This document shows, one piece after another, positions 50,913 to 59,216 of a stretch of 59,964 nucleotides of DNA. The stretch comes from a virus. The stretch lies in IMG/VR virus record IMGVR_UViG_3300031669_000026, positions 1 to 59,964 of that record; one strand, written 5' to 3'. Below the pieces are notes generated by a model. It ran no database searches. It saw nothing but the letters and a program-made list of their open reading frames with translations, and was not told the origin of the DNA. The translations under genes were made by a program, and so were the position numbers. Numbering within the stretch: position 1 is the first letter of the stretch; every line of letters begins with the position of its first letter.

Positions 50913-51104
50913 ATGATAAAATATTTTTTAATACCAACTTGGCTGATATATTTAGTATTAAAAAGAATGTTTCCGAAAAAGCATGTTTGGTACGATAGAA
51001 ATTTTAGTTTAGAACAATGGAGTACAGGCGCTACCCTGTTTACTTTGTTTGTATCTTTAGTTTTGTGGCTTGATTGTGTAGGCTTGTTAATATTACAGAT
51101 TTGA
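50913..51104 (+). CDS. Small membrane protein (63 aa)
   Basis: A 63-residue protein with two hydrophobic segments (FLIPTWLIYLVL and TLFTLFVSLVLWL, plus LLILQI) around a charged loop (KRMFPKKHVWYDRN). TAAGGAGG precedes the start. The shape fits a small holin-like or membrane-anchor protein, but no family is recognised. Confidence 0.5.
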   Translation: MIKYFLIPTWLIYLVLKRMFPKKHVWYDRNFSLEQWSTGATLFTLFVSLVLWLDCVGLLILQI

Positions 51105-51119
51105 AGAAGAGAGAAGTGT

Positions 51120-51254
51120 TTAACTTAATTATTACTTTTTAACAATCAATAATTAACTTAACTTTTTTAAAGCTATTTCATAATTAAGTTAATTTTTATA
51201 CATCTTTTAAGAATTTAAGTTAAAAATTTTGTTAATTTTCAAAAATTAACTTAA
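51120..51254. repeat. Five phased TTAA(C/G)TTAA sites
   Basis: Sites 1, 2 and 5 read TTAACTTAA; sites 3 and 4 read TTAAGTTAA, i.e. the same near-palindrome on the other strand. Centre-to-centre spacing of 31-33 bp is close to three helical turns, so bound proteins would align on one face of the DNA. Confidence 0.8.
51231..51250. repeat. Perfect AT-rich inverted repeat
   Basis: GTTAATTTT and AAAATTAAC are complementary with a two-base loop. It falls between array sites 4 and 5 and its right arm overlaps site 5. Confidence 0.6.
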
Positions 51255-51344
51255 TTCTTGAAGGGTGCTAAAGAGTGTTTTTTATAGATATTATAGCGAT
51301 GAGGGAAATATAGGGGAATAACTATAAATGCTGTATAGTAGAAT

Positions 51345-51368
51345 AGTACTAATACTAGTACTAATATT
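51345..51368. repeat. Tandem 12-mer duplication
   Basis: AGTACTAATACT is followed directly by AGTACTAATATT (one mismatch), about 60 bp upstream of the 51426 gene. Could be a regulator site. Confidence 0.45.
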
Positions 51369-51425
51369 TGTATTCTTCTTAAAAGAATGAATGAAAGTAA
51401 TAAAAGAATTGAAAAGGGAATTTTT

Positions 51426-52136
51426 ATGGAAATTAATTTAGAACAAATTAAAGAGAAAATTGAAAGACGAATAAAAAATAGATTGGAAAAAATAGATTGG
51501 GAAATTGTTTTCGGATTAACTGAATTTTATATAGCTGGAAATTCACTTAATATTGGAAAACCTAACGACCTTGATTTATTTCCAATTAGGAAAAATGATT
51601 TTATAAAAATTAAAGATTTGGTTTTTAAGAACAAATTTTCTATAAAATCTTCAACAAAAAATGCATTAACTATAAAACATAAGGATAGAATAATTCAATT
51701 CTGTAATTATCATTTTGATAGTTTGGAAGAATTGGTAGAATCTTTTGATTTTTCCCATATTAAAATAGGTGCAAAAATATTTTGCAATAATGGAAAGATT
51801 TTTTCAAATGATATGTACATGTCTTCGGATTATATAGAATCTCAGGTTGTAGGAAGAACATGGTTTACTGGGAGTTCATATCCGTTGTCGTCCTTAATGC
51901 GGCTATTTAAGTATTATAAAAATGAGGATGGAGTGTTCCGACAACAGTTTATCTACGAGAGTATTAAAATATTAAATCAGATTATTTCTAGGGGAATGTA
52001 TAGCTATAAAGACTTTAAAGAACAATTAGATGCGGTTGATTTAGGATTGGTTCCGGAAGATTTTAAAGAATTAACTAAAAACAATGATGTATTATCTGAA
52101 TTGTTTTCCCTTCTTAAAAGAGGTGATAACAAGTGA
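51426..52136 (+). CDS. Nucleotidyltransferase-fold protein (236 aa)
   Basis: Start at ATG 51426 with AAAAGGG upstream. AGNSLNIGKPNDLDLFPI (residues 37-54) is the GS/GN...DxD signature of the nucleotidyltransferase fold, here with Asn in the loop. A later helix (WFTGSSYPLSSLMRLFKYYK) and FDSLEELVESF fit T4-like phage members of this fold. The next gene overlaps by four bases (GTGA). Substrate unknown. Confidence 0.65.
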   Translation: MEINLEQIKEKIERRIKNRLEKIDWEIVFGLTEFYIAGNSLNIGKPNDLDLFPIRKNDFIKIKDLVFKNKFSIKSSTKNALTIKHKDRIIQFCNYHFDSLEELVESFDFSHIKIGAKIFCNNGKIFSNDMYMSSDYIESQVVGRTWFTGSSYPLSSLMRLFKYYKNEDGVFRQQFIYESIKILNQIISRGMYSYKDFKEQLDAVDLGLVPEDFKELTKNNDVLSELFSLLKRGDNK

Positions 52137-53242
52137 GAATTCTGAAAAAAATGGTTGTCACTCCATTGGCAATTAGTTGTATGAATGATGGTGTTTATAC
52201 ATTATCAGACCGAATACGCAAGAAGGTTTTTAATAATTATGATGATGTTTGTATCTTATGTGAGGAAAGATGGAAACAATTTGCAGTATGGGATTCAAAT
52301 ATCAAAAAACCAAGTTGGACGAAAAGTGAAAAATCTGAAGTACGTTTGGAAAATATGTATCGATTGGGAATGGCATTGGATCAGTTAAATAATCCAAAAC
52401 GAGAAGATGATTATATATATTCTTCTATTTTCCAATCTGATTCAGAATCTATTTCCAAAGGTTTAAAATTTTTACATAGTGTAAAGTATCTTAAAGCATG
52501 GGAATCTTTTTATGAAAAAATAACAGTATTTGGTTCTTATGAAAAAATATTTTTATCTGTTACTCAATTGTATGAAGAATATATTCATTTCTGTACGGAA
52601 GTTTTACAAAAAAAGCCTTTTATGAAATCAATACAAATGATTTCTGGAAGTTATGAATATTCAGATTTTGGTCCTTTGTTGAACTCCGCAGTTTGGTGTA
52701 TTAGATATGAAATTGATCCATCAGTTTATGTAAAAGTTATGTATGATGCTTTTATGGTTTTTCAAGAACAAAAACAAGGTGATGCGGGAGGTTTATATTT
52801 TTCTACTAAACACATTGGAAGCACCTCTCAAGTAAGGCCATCAGTTAAAAAGTTTAAAATGCATGATGAAAAAGTTCACCCATGGAAGGAGATAATTCAA
52901 TTTTTGGGTTTAAATGAAAACATAAAAATTGAATGTATAAGAGGAATTCCATTAGGATTCAATCTTGCAAAAAATCATGAAGCAAGTGGAGGAAGCTTAA
53001 AAGATATAATACTTATTCATGATAGTAGTTATTGGGCGAAAGGTATTAACTATGAAGCTTGTTTTCAATTTAATGATAATTCTGCTTTTGCACTTTATGT
53101 GACGCCAGAGAATTTTCACGAATTTAAAGATAAATGGTATGACGATGACCCTCAGATTCCCGATTATGAGGTTTTACGAAAAAACGGAAGTAATATTACA
53201 AGAGAAAGATATACGGCAATTAGAAAATTAATTAGGAGATAG
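52133..53242 (+). CDS. Large helical protein of unknown function (369 aa)
   Basis: Starts at GTG 52133, overlapping the preceding stop, with AGAGGTG upstream. A long, mostly helical N-terminal half is followed by a mixed C-terminal half (IRGIPLGFNLAKNHEASGG, PWKEIIQFLG). Not recognised. It probably works with the NTase-like protein just before it. Confidence 0.55.
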   Translation: MRILKKMVVTPLAISCMNDGVYTLSDRIRKKVFNNYDDVCILCEERWKQFAVWDSNIKKPSWTKSEKSEVRLENMYRLGMALDQLNNPKREDDYIYSSIFQSDSESISKGLKFLHSVKYLKAWESFYEKITVFGSYEKIFLSVTQLYEEYIHFCTEVLQKKPFMKSIQMISGSYEYSDFGPLLNSAVWCIRYEIDPSVYVKVMYDAFMVFQEQKQGDAGGLYFSTKHIGSTSQVRPSVKKFKMHDEKVHPWKEIIQFLGLNENIKIECIRGIPLGFNLAKNHEASGGSLKDIILIHDSSYWAKGINYEACFQFNDNSAFALYVTPENFHEFKDKWYDDDPQIPDYEVLRKNGSNITRERYTAIRKLIRR

Positions 53243-53246
53243 GATT

Positions 53247-53480
53247 ATGAAAACATTAAATGCAATAATAGAAGATACTAACGATAACGATGACAGTTAT
53301 CCAACTACGACCCCGTGGTGGTGCAGCGGTGATTGTTTGTTATTAGGTTGCTTGTTTAATGATAATTTAGTTTGCATGAAAAAGAAAAAAGATGAGTTTG
53401 CTACTTGTGATTTTGAATTACCAATTGCAATTAATTGTAGATTCAAGTTGATGAATGAAAATGAAGATGAAGAAAGATAA
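53247..53480 (+). CDS. Small cysteine-rich protein (77 aa)
   Basis: A 77-residue acidic protein with a cluster of cysteines (WWCSGDCLLLGCL, CMKKKK, CDFELP, CRFKL). AGGAGATAG precedes the ATG. Likely metal-bound; function unknown. Confidence 0.5.
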   Translation: MKTLNAIIEDTNDNDDSYPTTTPWWCSGDCLLLGCLFNDNLVCMKKKKDEFATCDFELPIAINCRFKLMNENEDEER

Positions 53481-53535
53481 TGAAAATGTAAACATATACG
53501 GGCGTCATGCGCAAGAAATAGAGTAGGAGATATTA

Positions 53536-54312
53536 ATGAATGATGATAGGGCTATTGAACTATTAAAAAAAGATACAATAGGTCGATGTGAAAAATGCAA
53601 GAAAACAGGTTATTTGGATTATAGCCTTTGTGAATGTAATAAAAAATTCCAAGCGGGAGTAAAACTATTACTAGGAGGATTCCCTTTGGATTTATTGAGA
53701 ATGAAAAAACCAAAGGATATTTTCGATATTCAAAAAATAAACTTTTTTATAAAAAATCCTCAAGAAGTTTATGATAATGGATTAAGTTTGTATATTCATG
53801 GTCCCTTGGGAGTAGGAAAAACTTTTTGTTCTGTTTGGTTAGCAGAAGAATTTGTTAGTGCTTTTAGTCCCGAAGGTCTTTGTGAATATAAGTATGATTT
53901 GAAAGTAACTTTTATGGAAGCTTCGCAATTTGTTATGAAGTCTCGTTTGTATAATAATGAAGAATTAAAAGAATTTTACAAAACGTTTGATAGTAATTTG
54001 TTTGTATTGGATGATTTAAGTAATGAATATAAATCCCAGGCAAATCCGCAGTATGTTGATAAGCTGTATGAAATGTTTTTACGTCATAGAATATCACATT
54101 GTTTGGCTACAATTATTACTTCCAATGTTAAACCTTCTGATGTAGAAAACAAGTATAATGAAAAAATAGCATCTTTAATGGGAATAAAACAGACAAAAAT
54201 TGATTTTGAAATGGCGGGGAGATTTGCAGAAGTTCAATTAGAGGGACCTGATTGTAGGAAAATAAAAGAAATAACACAGAATATTGCTTGGGGAGAACAA
54301 GTGAAACTATAG
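53536..54312 (+). CDS. DnaC/IstB-like helicase loader ATPase
   Basis: A 258-residue AAA+ protein. Residues 18-34 have CEKCKKTGYLDYSLCECNKK, four cysteines like the N-terminal zinc site of phage and bacterial loaders. Walker A is GPLGVGKT (89-96), Walker B LFVLDDLS (155-162), and a sensor follows in TIITSNVKPS. DnaC-like proteins load the replicative helicase on DNA; the helicase-like gene is downstream. AGTAGGAGAT precedes the start. Confidence 0.85.
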   Translation: MNDDRAIELLKKDTIGRCEKCKKTGYLDYSLCECNKKFQAGVKLLLGGFPLDLLRMKKPKDIFDIQKINFFIKNPQEVYDNGLSLYIHGPLGVGKTFCSVWLAEEFVSAFSPEGLCEYKYDLKVTFMEASQFVMKSRLYNNEELKEFYKTFDSNLFVLDDLSNEYKSQANPQYVDKLYEMFLRHRISHCLATIITSNVKPSDVENKYNEKIASLMGIKQTKIDFEMAGRFAEVQLEGPDCRKIKEITQNIAWGEQVKL

Positions 54313-54370
54313 ACTCATTGGTATTGTAGATTTTTTTCAAAAAGGATAAAAAAAAAGAAAGGAGATTGGG

Positions 54371-55594
54371 ATGGAACCTAGATTTGGTGATTATTTACCT
54401 GTTGAAATTTATAAAGTTTTGAAAGAAGTTGGGTTTAATGGTGATCCAGGGAATTATATTTATGTTTACCTTTCAAATCCTATGAACACCGTTATGCTGT
54501 CTCATTTTGATTTTGTAAAGTCTCGTTGTGATCTTTGTAGATTTAATAATAGTAAGCAAAGAATGTCAGGATTGTACGAGTTGAAGTTTAAAGATTCAAT
54601 TGGGAATTGTAGTTTGTGTATATTATATTTTAATATGGATTATTTAAGTGGCCGACAACATCAGAATTTTTGTGGGTTGTTAATTCAGAAGAGTTATCAA
54701 GAACAATCTTTTAAAACATTAGCTAATTTGTATATAAAGTATGGTGGTTGTAGAGAACCAGAGACTACAGTGAGAGATTTATCTTGGGATAGGATTTTTT
54801 TAAATAAGGATTTGAAAGATGAGTTGAAGAAAGATTTCGAAAGTTTTTTGAAGAGTAGAGAATTTTATAATAAGGAATTGAAGTTACCGTGGAAAAGAGG
54901 CTATATGTTTTATGGTCCTCCAGGTAATGGAAAAACATTATTGATTAAAACACTAGCAAAAGTTTATGATCTCCACACTTATGATATGAAATGTGCATGT
55001 CGAAACGGGGAACTCTTCATAGAAGAACATAGAACTATGGATCCATTTAAAAGTATTCATGATTATGTTTATCCCGAGGATATAAAACCAACTATTTATT
55101 ATATTGAGGATATTGATAAGTTTACAACAGGTACAGGAACAGAGGATGCCGCCACAGTGAAGTTACATAATTTGGTAAAGGGTTTGGATGGTGTTGTTGA
55201 TATAGATGATGTGATTGTTATAGCGACAACTAATGAAATGAATTCTTTGTGTGAGGCGCTTGCAAACAGACCAGGTAGATTTGATGTGATAAGGGAGATA
55301 GGCCATCCAGATGTAAAAGCAATTAAAAGTCTTTTTAAATATTATGAATTTGAAGTTATAGATGATTTGGTTTGTTCTATGGTCGAAGATAAGTTTACAA
55401 TGGCTTACGCAGAGGAGTTTGTAAAAGTTGCAAAAACTCGTTATTATAAGATTAATTTAAATAGTGATGAGCTTAATAATTTATACAATGAAATAAAAAA
55501 CCATATTAAAAAATTTGAACGAAATTTCAAAGATATAAATAGTAATGTTGGATTTAGAGAACATTATATTACAGATGCAAATGGTGCGGACTAG
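54371..55594 (+). CDS. AAA+ ATPase with N-terminal zinc finger
   Basis: A 407-residue ATPase of the classical AAA type. N-terminal C53-x2-C56 and C80-x2-C83 look like one zinc finger. Walker A is GPPGNGKT (182-189), Walker B IYYIEDID (E246), and ANRPGRFD is the second-region-of-homology arginine finger. It resembles BCS1/FtsH-like AAA modules and not a typical clamp loader. Function in the replication block may be remodelling or a loader role. GAAAGGAGA precedes its start. Confidence 0.78.
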   Translation: MEPRFGDYLPVEIYKVLKEVGFNGDPGNYIYVYLSNPMNTVMLSHFDFVKSRCDLCRFNNSKQRMSGLYELKFKDSIGNCSLCILYFNMDYLSGRQHQNFCGLLIQKSYQEQSFKTLANLYIKYGGCREPETTVRDLSWDRIFLNKDLKDELKKDFESFLKSREFYNKELKLPWKRGYMFYGPPGNGKTLLIKTLAKVYDLHTYDMKCACRNGELFIEEHRTMDPFKSIHDYVYPEDIKPTIYYIEDIDKFTTGTGTEDAATVKLHNLVKGLDGVVDIDDVIVIATTNEMNSLCEALANRPGRFDVIREIGHPDVKAIKSLFKYYEFEVIDDLVCSMVEDKFTMAYAEEFVKVAKTRYYKINLNSDELNNLYNEIKNHIKKFERNFKDINSNVGFREHYITDANGAD

Positions 55595-55619
55595 CATTTT
55601 GAGAGAAAATGAGGTATTA

Positions 55620-56936
55620 ATGAAATTTTCACAAGAATTAGAATTTGAATTTTTTGCGAGATTGTTGCAAGATGCTGATTATATTGAAAGTTATTCAGAA
55701 CAATTAAAAAAATACAAAGGTTTGTCATTTCCAATTGAATGGATTCGCATAGAAATTTTGAAATGGAATAAGGATTACAAGGGGTTGCCGCCAAATGAAT
55801 ATTGGGCATTTAAAGCGGAAAATGAATTACAGGAAGATAAAAGAAAAATTATTTTATCTACTATAGAAACCCTTTTAAATCATGAGAAAAAATTTGAGGA
55901 ATTTGCAAAAGATCAATTTATAGACTTCATTTGTTCTCAAAGTTTGGAAAAATCATACGAAGAAGGAAAGGATTTATTTCAAAGAACTCTGGATGTTAAT
56001 TTATTTTTTTCCAAAATAACAGAAGGATTGGTTGATTCGGAAAGATTAAGATATGGTAAAAATCCGGATAGAGTAGTTGATTGGTTGGAGCAACGTCCAA
56101 AAAGAGAGTCACGAAGAGGATTGATTTCTGAGGGTTTGAAACTTGGAATTCCATTGTTAGATGATCAGCTAACTTTTAAAAGAGGAACACTTAGTTTATT
56201 TCAGGGTCCTTATAAAAGATATAAATCTATTATGCTTCATCATTGTGGATTTGCTGCATTGTTGCAAGGATATAACGTATTGCATGTGAGTTATGAAAAT
56301 ACAGAGCAACAGGTTGGCGATAGATATGATTCTCGTTTTACTATGATCGATTACAAAAGAATGGTTAGAAATTTAATTTCTATAGAAGAAAAAGAATTAA
56401 TGGAAACTGTTTTTGAAAGATTAGAAAAATTACCAAATAGATTAAAAATTCAATTATGTGTTCCGTATGAAGATAATATCGATGTGGTAGAAAAAGGAAT
56501 TATTAAACTTAAAAATGTTCATAGCTGGGCGCCTGATGTAGTAATTTTGGATTATATTAATCTTCCCGCTTGTAAAAAGAAAGATATTGAAGATGATTAC
56601 AAACGCATAGAACTTGTTTGTTGGGATCTGCAAAATCTTGGAAAATTGAAAGATATGGTAATGATATCTGCTTGTCAATCTGTTAAAGGTGCAGAAGATG
56701 AAAACGATTTAAAAGGTTCAGATACAGCAGGTTCTGTTGGAATTTTAAGAGCTTGTGATAATCAAATAGCTATTAATCAGACAGATGAAGAGTTTAAGCA
56801 AGGAATTATTAGATTATCGCCAGTATTTTTTCGAGACGATGAGTTAATAACAAAAAATATCCCTATGAATCATGAATTAACACGAATGTGTGTGTCTCGT
56901 GAAAGTGATAATTTGTGGAGAGAATTGGAAGATTAA
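55620..56936 (+). CDS. DnaB-like replicative helicase with divergent P-loop
   Basis: Start at ATG 55620 (GAGGT upstream); 438 residues. The C-terminal RecA-like domain has FQGPYKRYKSIML at the Walker A place (196-203), where the Gly before Lys is Tyr. VSYEN supplies the catalytic Glu (E226), VVILDYI the Walker B Asp (D311), and ISACQSVKG matches the later sensor. The N-terminal 150 residues are helical. It follows the loader and AAA gene and precedes primase, the standard replisome order. The odd P-loop should be checked for ATP binding. Confidence 0.78.
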   Translation: MKFSQELEFEFFARLLQDADYIESYSEQLKKYKGLSFPIEWIRIEILKWNKDYKGLPPNEYWAFKAENELQEDKRKIILSTIETLLNHEKKFEEFAKDQFIDFICSQSLEKSYEEGKDLFQRTLDVNLFFSKITEGLVDSERLRYGKNPDRVVDWLEQRPKRESRRGLISEGLKLGIPLLDDQLTFKRGTLSLFQGPYKRYKSIMLHHCGFAALLQGYNVLHVSYENTEQQVGDRYDSRFTMIDYKRMVRNLISIEEKELMETVFERLEKLPNRLKIQLCVPYEDNIDVVEKGIIKLKNVHSWAPDVVILDYINLPACKKKDIEDDYKRIELVCWDLQNLGKLKDMVMISACQSVKGAEDENDLKGSDTAGSVGILRACDNQIAINQTDEEFKQGIIRLSPVFFRDDELITKNIPMNHELTRMCVSRESDNLWRELED

Positions 56937-56975
56937 ACTATTAAGGCCGCAAAAATAAACCTTAAGGATTCAATA

Positions 56976-57827
56976 ATGATCGATATTAGAACCTATATTT
57001 TAATAAATTTTCCAGAAGGACGAGAGCGTAAGGGAGGGGAAGAAATAATGATAAAATGCCCATTCCATGAAGAAACTATGCCATCTCTATCAATTAATTT
57101 AGAATCTGGAATCTGGAGATGTTTTGGCTGTAATAAAAGGGGAAATTTTACTGCATTATACAAATATTTTGAGAAAGTTTCTTGGAGAGAGGCAAAAGAG
57201 AAATGTTCTGGTATTTATTATGAAAAAAGTGACAAAGAGAAAAAATTAGTTAATATCAAATTGCCCGAAGGATTGATATCTTGTAGGATAAAAATATCTC
57301 CGTATCTGAAATCCAGGGGTTTTTCAGCAGAAGATTTAGAGCCTTTTGATGTTTTTTGGAAATTTTCTAATTTTATGGTATATTTTCCTATTTATGAACA
57401 AAATGGAAAATTGATAAGTTACGCAAGTAGAAAAGCTTCTGGAAGAGATTATTATTATCCGAGTGAAAGTCCTCACATGAATTATCTGTATGGTGAGAAT
57501 TTAAAATTGAAAGATAAGGTTTTTATAGTAGAGGGAGTATTGGATGCAATTTCAGTCAATAGGGCGGGATTTAGTGCATTGGCAACATTTACAAAACAAT
57601 TTTCAGGATCGCAATTGAACAGATTAAAAGATTTTATAAAAAATGGAAGATGTAAAGAATATGTTATTATGTTAGATGCAGATGCAGAAGAACAATCTGA
57701 TTTGTTACAGTATCAATTATTGTTGATGGGTTGTAAAACAGACCAGATAAAATTAGAAATTGGAGATCCTGGTGAAAAAAGTATTGAAGAAATAAGGGAT
57801 TTGACATTCTCGAATAATACGTTATAG
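56976..57827 (+). CDS. DnaG-like primase (zinc and Toprim domains)
   Basis: A 283-residue primase. The zinc motif is CPFHEETMPSLS (C28, H31) plus WRCFGC (C49, C52), the CHC2 type. Toprim follows with FIVEGVLDA (E186) and IMLDADAEE (D234, D236). It is much shorter than DnaG and lacks the helicase-binding C-terminus, so it is a compact phage primase. It makes RNA primers at the fork. TAAGGAT precedes the ATG. A promoter overlaps the 3' end. Confidence 0.88.
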   Translation: MIDIRTYILINFPEGRERKGGEEIMIKCPFHEETMPSLSINLESGIWRCFGCNKRGNFTALYKYFEKVSWREAKEKCSGIYYEKSDKEKKLVNIKLPEGLISCRIKISPYLKSRGFSAEDLEPFDVFWKFSNFMVYFPIYEQNGKLISYASRKASGRDYYYPSESPHMNYLYGENLKLKDKVFIVEGVLDAISVNRAGFSALATFTKQFSGSQLNRLKDFIKNGRCKEYVIMLDADAEEQSDLLQYQLLLMGCKTDQIKLEIGDPGEKSIEEIRDLTFSNNTL

Positions 57828-57828
57828 T
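57801..57828 (+). promoter_or_regulatory. Promoter within primase 3' end
   Basis: TTGACA (57801-57806), 16 bp, TATAGT (57823-57828). The -10 includes the primase stop codon. It would drive the small zinc gene, the sigma-like gene and UDG. Confidence 0.55.
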
Positions 57829-57868
57829 ATAGAATGTAAATAAAAATAATTTTAATAAAGGAGATTTT

Positions 57869-58030
57869 ATGGGAGTTAAAAAATGTAAAAAGATGATGAA
57901 AGAATTAAGTAACTCATGTGCTTGCGGCAAACCAGGAACAGAAAGAATTGATAATGGATTGAAAGCGGGGATTCATTGTGATGTTTGCTGGGAGAAACTT
58001 ATTTCAGATTGTAGAATGCGGAGTTATTAA
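57869..58030 (+). CDS. Small zinc-ribbon protein (53 aa)
   Basis: A 53-codon gene, AAAGGAG before ATG. The product has CACGKPG and CDVCWEKL, a likely single zinc ribbon, after a Lys/Met-rich N-terminus. The sigma-like gene starts two bases after its stop, so the two are coupled and probably co-expressed. Function unknown; a transcription partner is plausible. Confidence 0.55.
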   Translation: MGVKKCKKMMKELSNSCACGKPGTERIDNGLKAGIHCDVCWEKLISDCRMRSY

Positions 58031-58032
58031 TA

Positions 58033-58560
58033 ATGGAAGATAATATTAAAGAGGTTTATAAGAAGTGGGAACCTTGGATTTTAAAATGGAGACGCAAATT
58101 AAATATTCCTGATTATGAAAAAGAAGATTTTATTCAAGATGTGAAGGAAAAATTGATACATGCTGCCCTGTTTTATGATGAGGATATGCCAGCTTCTTTT
58201 TCATCTTGGAGTTATCTTATTCTTCGTAATTATTTTTATAATAGAAAAAGAAACCAAAAAAATATCAAGTTTGGATTTGAGAATGATTCTTATGAAATAT
58301 ATAATTTAATAGAAAAAAAGGATATAGAGGAAAATGTTCTTGTACGCCTATCTCCAATTGCCAAAAAAGTTGCAAGCATTATGTGGGAAAAGGAGAATAA
58401 ACATTCTAAAGATTTTTATGCTACCCTTCGAAAAAATAGCAATAAAAGAAAATTATCAATAGAAAAGGAATTAAGGGATTTTTTTTCTTTGTCAAAAAAT
58501 GATTTGAAAAAAACTTATAATGAAATTAAAAAAGTTGTAAACGAGGTAACAAATGAATGA
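58033..58560 (+). CDS. Sigma-70-family-like factor (region 2)
   Basis: A 175-residue protein. YEKEDFIQDVKEKLIHAALF, then FSSWSYLILRNYFYNRKR, matches sigma region 2.1-2.4 (core binding and -10 recognition). The C-terminal 80 residues are Lys-rich and helical without a clear region 4 helix-turn-helix, so the -35 reading may be missing or different. It may redirect host RNA polymerase to phage promoters. It overlaps the next gene by a few bases. Confidence 0.65.
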   Translation: MEDNIKEVYKKWEPWILKWRRKLNIPDYEKEDFIQDVKEKLIHAALFYDEDMPASFSSWSYLILRNYFYNRKRNQKNIKFGFENDSYEIYNLIEKKDIEENVLVRLSPIAKKVASIMWEKENKHSKDFYATLRKNSNKRKLSIEKELRDFFSLSKNDLKKTYNEIKKVVNEVTNE

Positions 58561-59203
58561 ACTTGTAAAACAAATTCAGGCTTGTCAGAAATGTAAAATT
58601 TCTAAACCCAAGAAGGTTTTGGGAGAAGGAAATTTTCCGTGTGATATTGTTTTAGTATGTGAAGCGCCTAGTGAACAAGAGGAAAAGATGGGAAAGATTT
58701 GTGTCGGGAAATCTGGTGAGTTATTAACCGAAGTTTTGAATGCGGTTTTTCCAAAGAAAGATATTTATATTACGAATATTGTAAAGTGTAATCCTCCAAA
58801 CAATGAGATTACTAATGATTTGGCCTTATCTTGCCAATCATGGTTGTTTCAGGAATTAGAAATTGTTAAACCCAAAATAATAATATCTTTAGGATCGTTT
58901 GCAACTTCTTTTTTTATTAAAGATGTTATGTCTACAATGAGTAATGTGAGGGGAAAATTGGTTCAATGTGGAAATTATAAAGTAATGCCAACATTTCATC
59001 CAGGATACGTTTTACATGGCGGAGGACCTATGGCGAAAGATTATATAATAGCTGATTTTTTAAAAGTACGTTCAGAATTAATGGGAATAAATAACAAAAT
59101 TAAAGCAATAAAAATAAAATCAAAATTACTTAATGAAACATTTTTAGTTGGCGAGGGAGGGATACCTCTTTCAGAATTGTGGTTAAATTTAAAACAACAA
59201 TAA
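58553..59203 (+). CDS. Uracil-DNA glycosylase family 4/5
   Basis: A 216-residue Fe-S UDG. C11 and C14, C79 (KCNPPNN) and C94 are the four cluster cysteines. CEAPSEQEEKMG is motif A (usual GEAPG...ED), VGKSGELL and YITNIVKC follow, and PTFHPGYVL holds the motif B His. It removes uracil from DNA; in phages it may protect DNA from deamination. The gene is in the same unit as the sigma-like factor and sliding clamp. Confidence 0.88.
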   Translation: MNELVKQIQACQKCKISKPKKVLGEGNFPCDIVLVCEAPSEQEEKMGKICVGKSGELLTEVLNAVFPKKDIYITNIVKCNPPNNEITNDLALSCQSWLFQELEIVKPKIIISLGSFATSFFIKDVMSTMSNVRGKLVQCGNYKVMPTFHPGYVLHGGGPMAKDYIIADFLKVRSELMGINNKIKAIKIKSKLLNETFLVGEGGIPLSELWLNLKQQ

Positions 59204-59216
59204 AAGGAGAAGATAA

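Larger units (their letters stand above)
51105..51425. other. AT-rich intergenic region with phased repeat array
   Basis: About 320 bases without a supported gene and very AT-rich. It carries five TTAA(C/G)TTAA sites at 51120, 51153, 51184, 51215 and 51246 (start to start 33, 31, 31 and 31 bp). It also has a perfect inverted repeat (51231-51250) and, nearer the next gene, a duplicated 12-mer AGTACTAATACT. It is the best candidate in the window for an origin or an operator/partition array. Confidence 0.7.

Noticed and set aside
51258-51290. Promoter for the 51426 gene at TTGAAG ... TTATAG
   Set aside because: The match is weak at both boxes and the distance to the gene is long; not enough to call.
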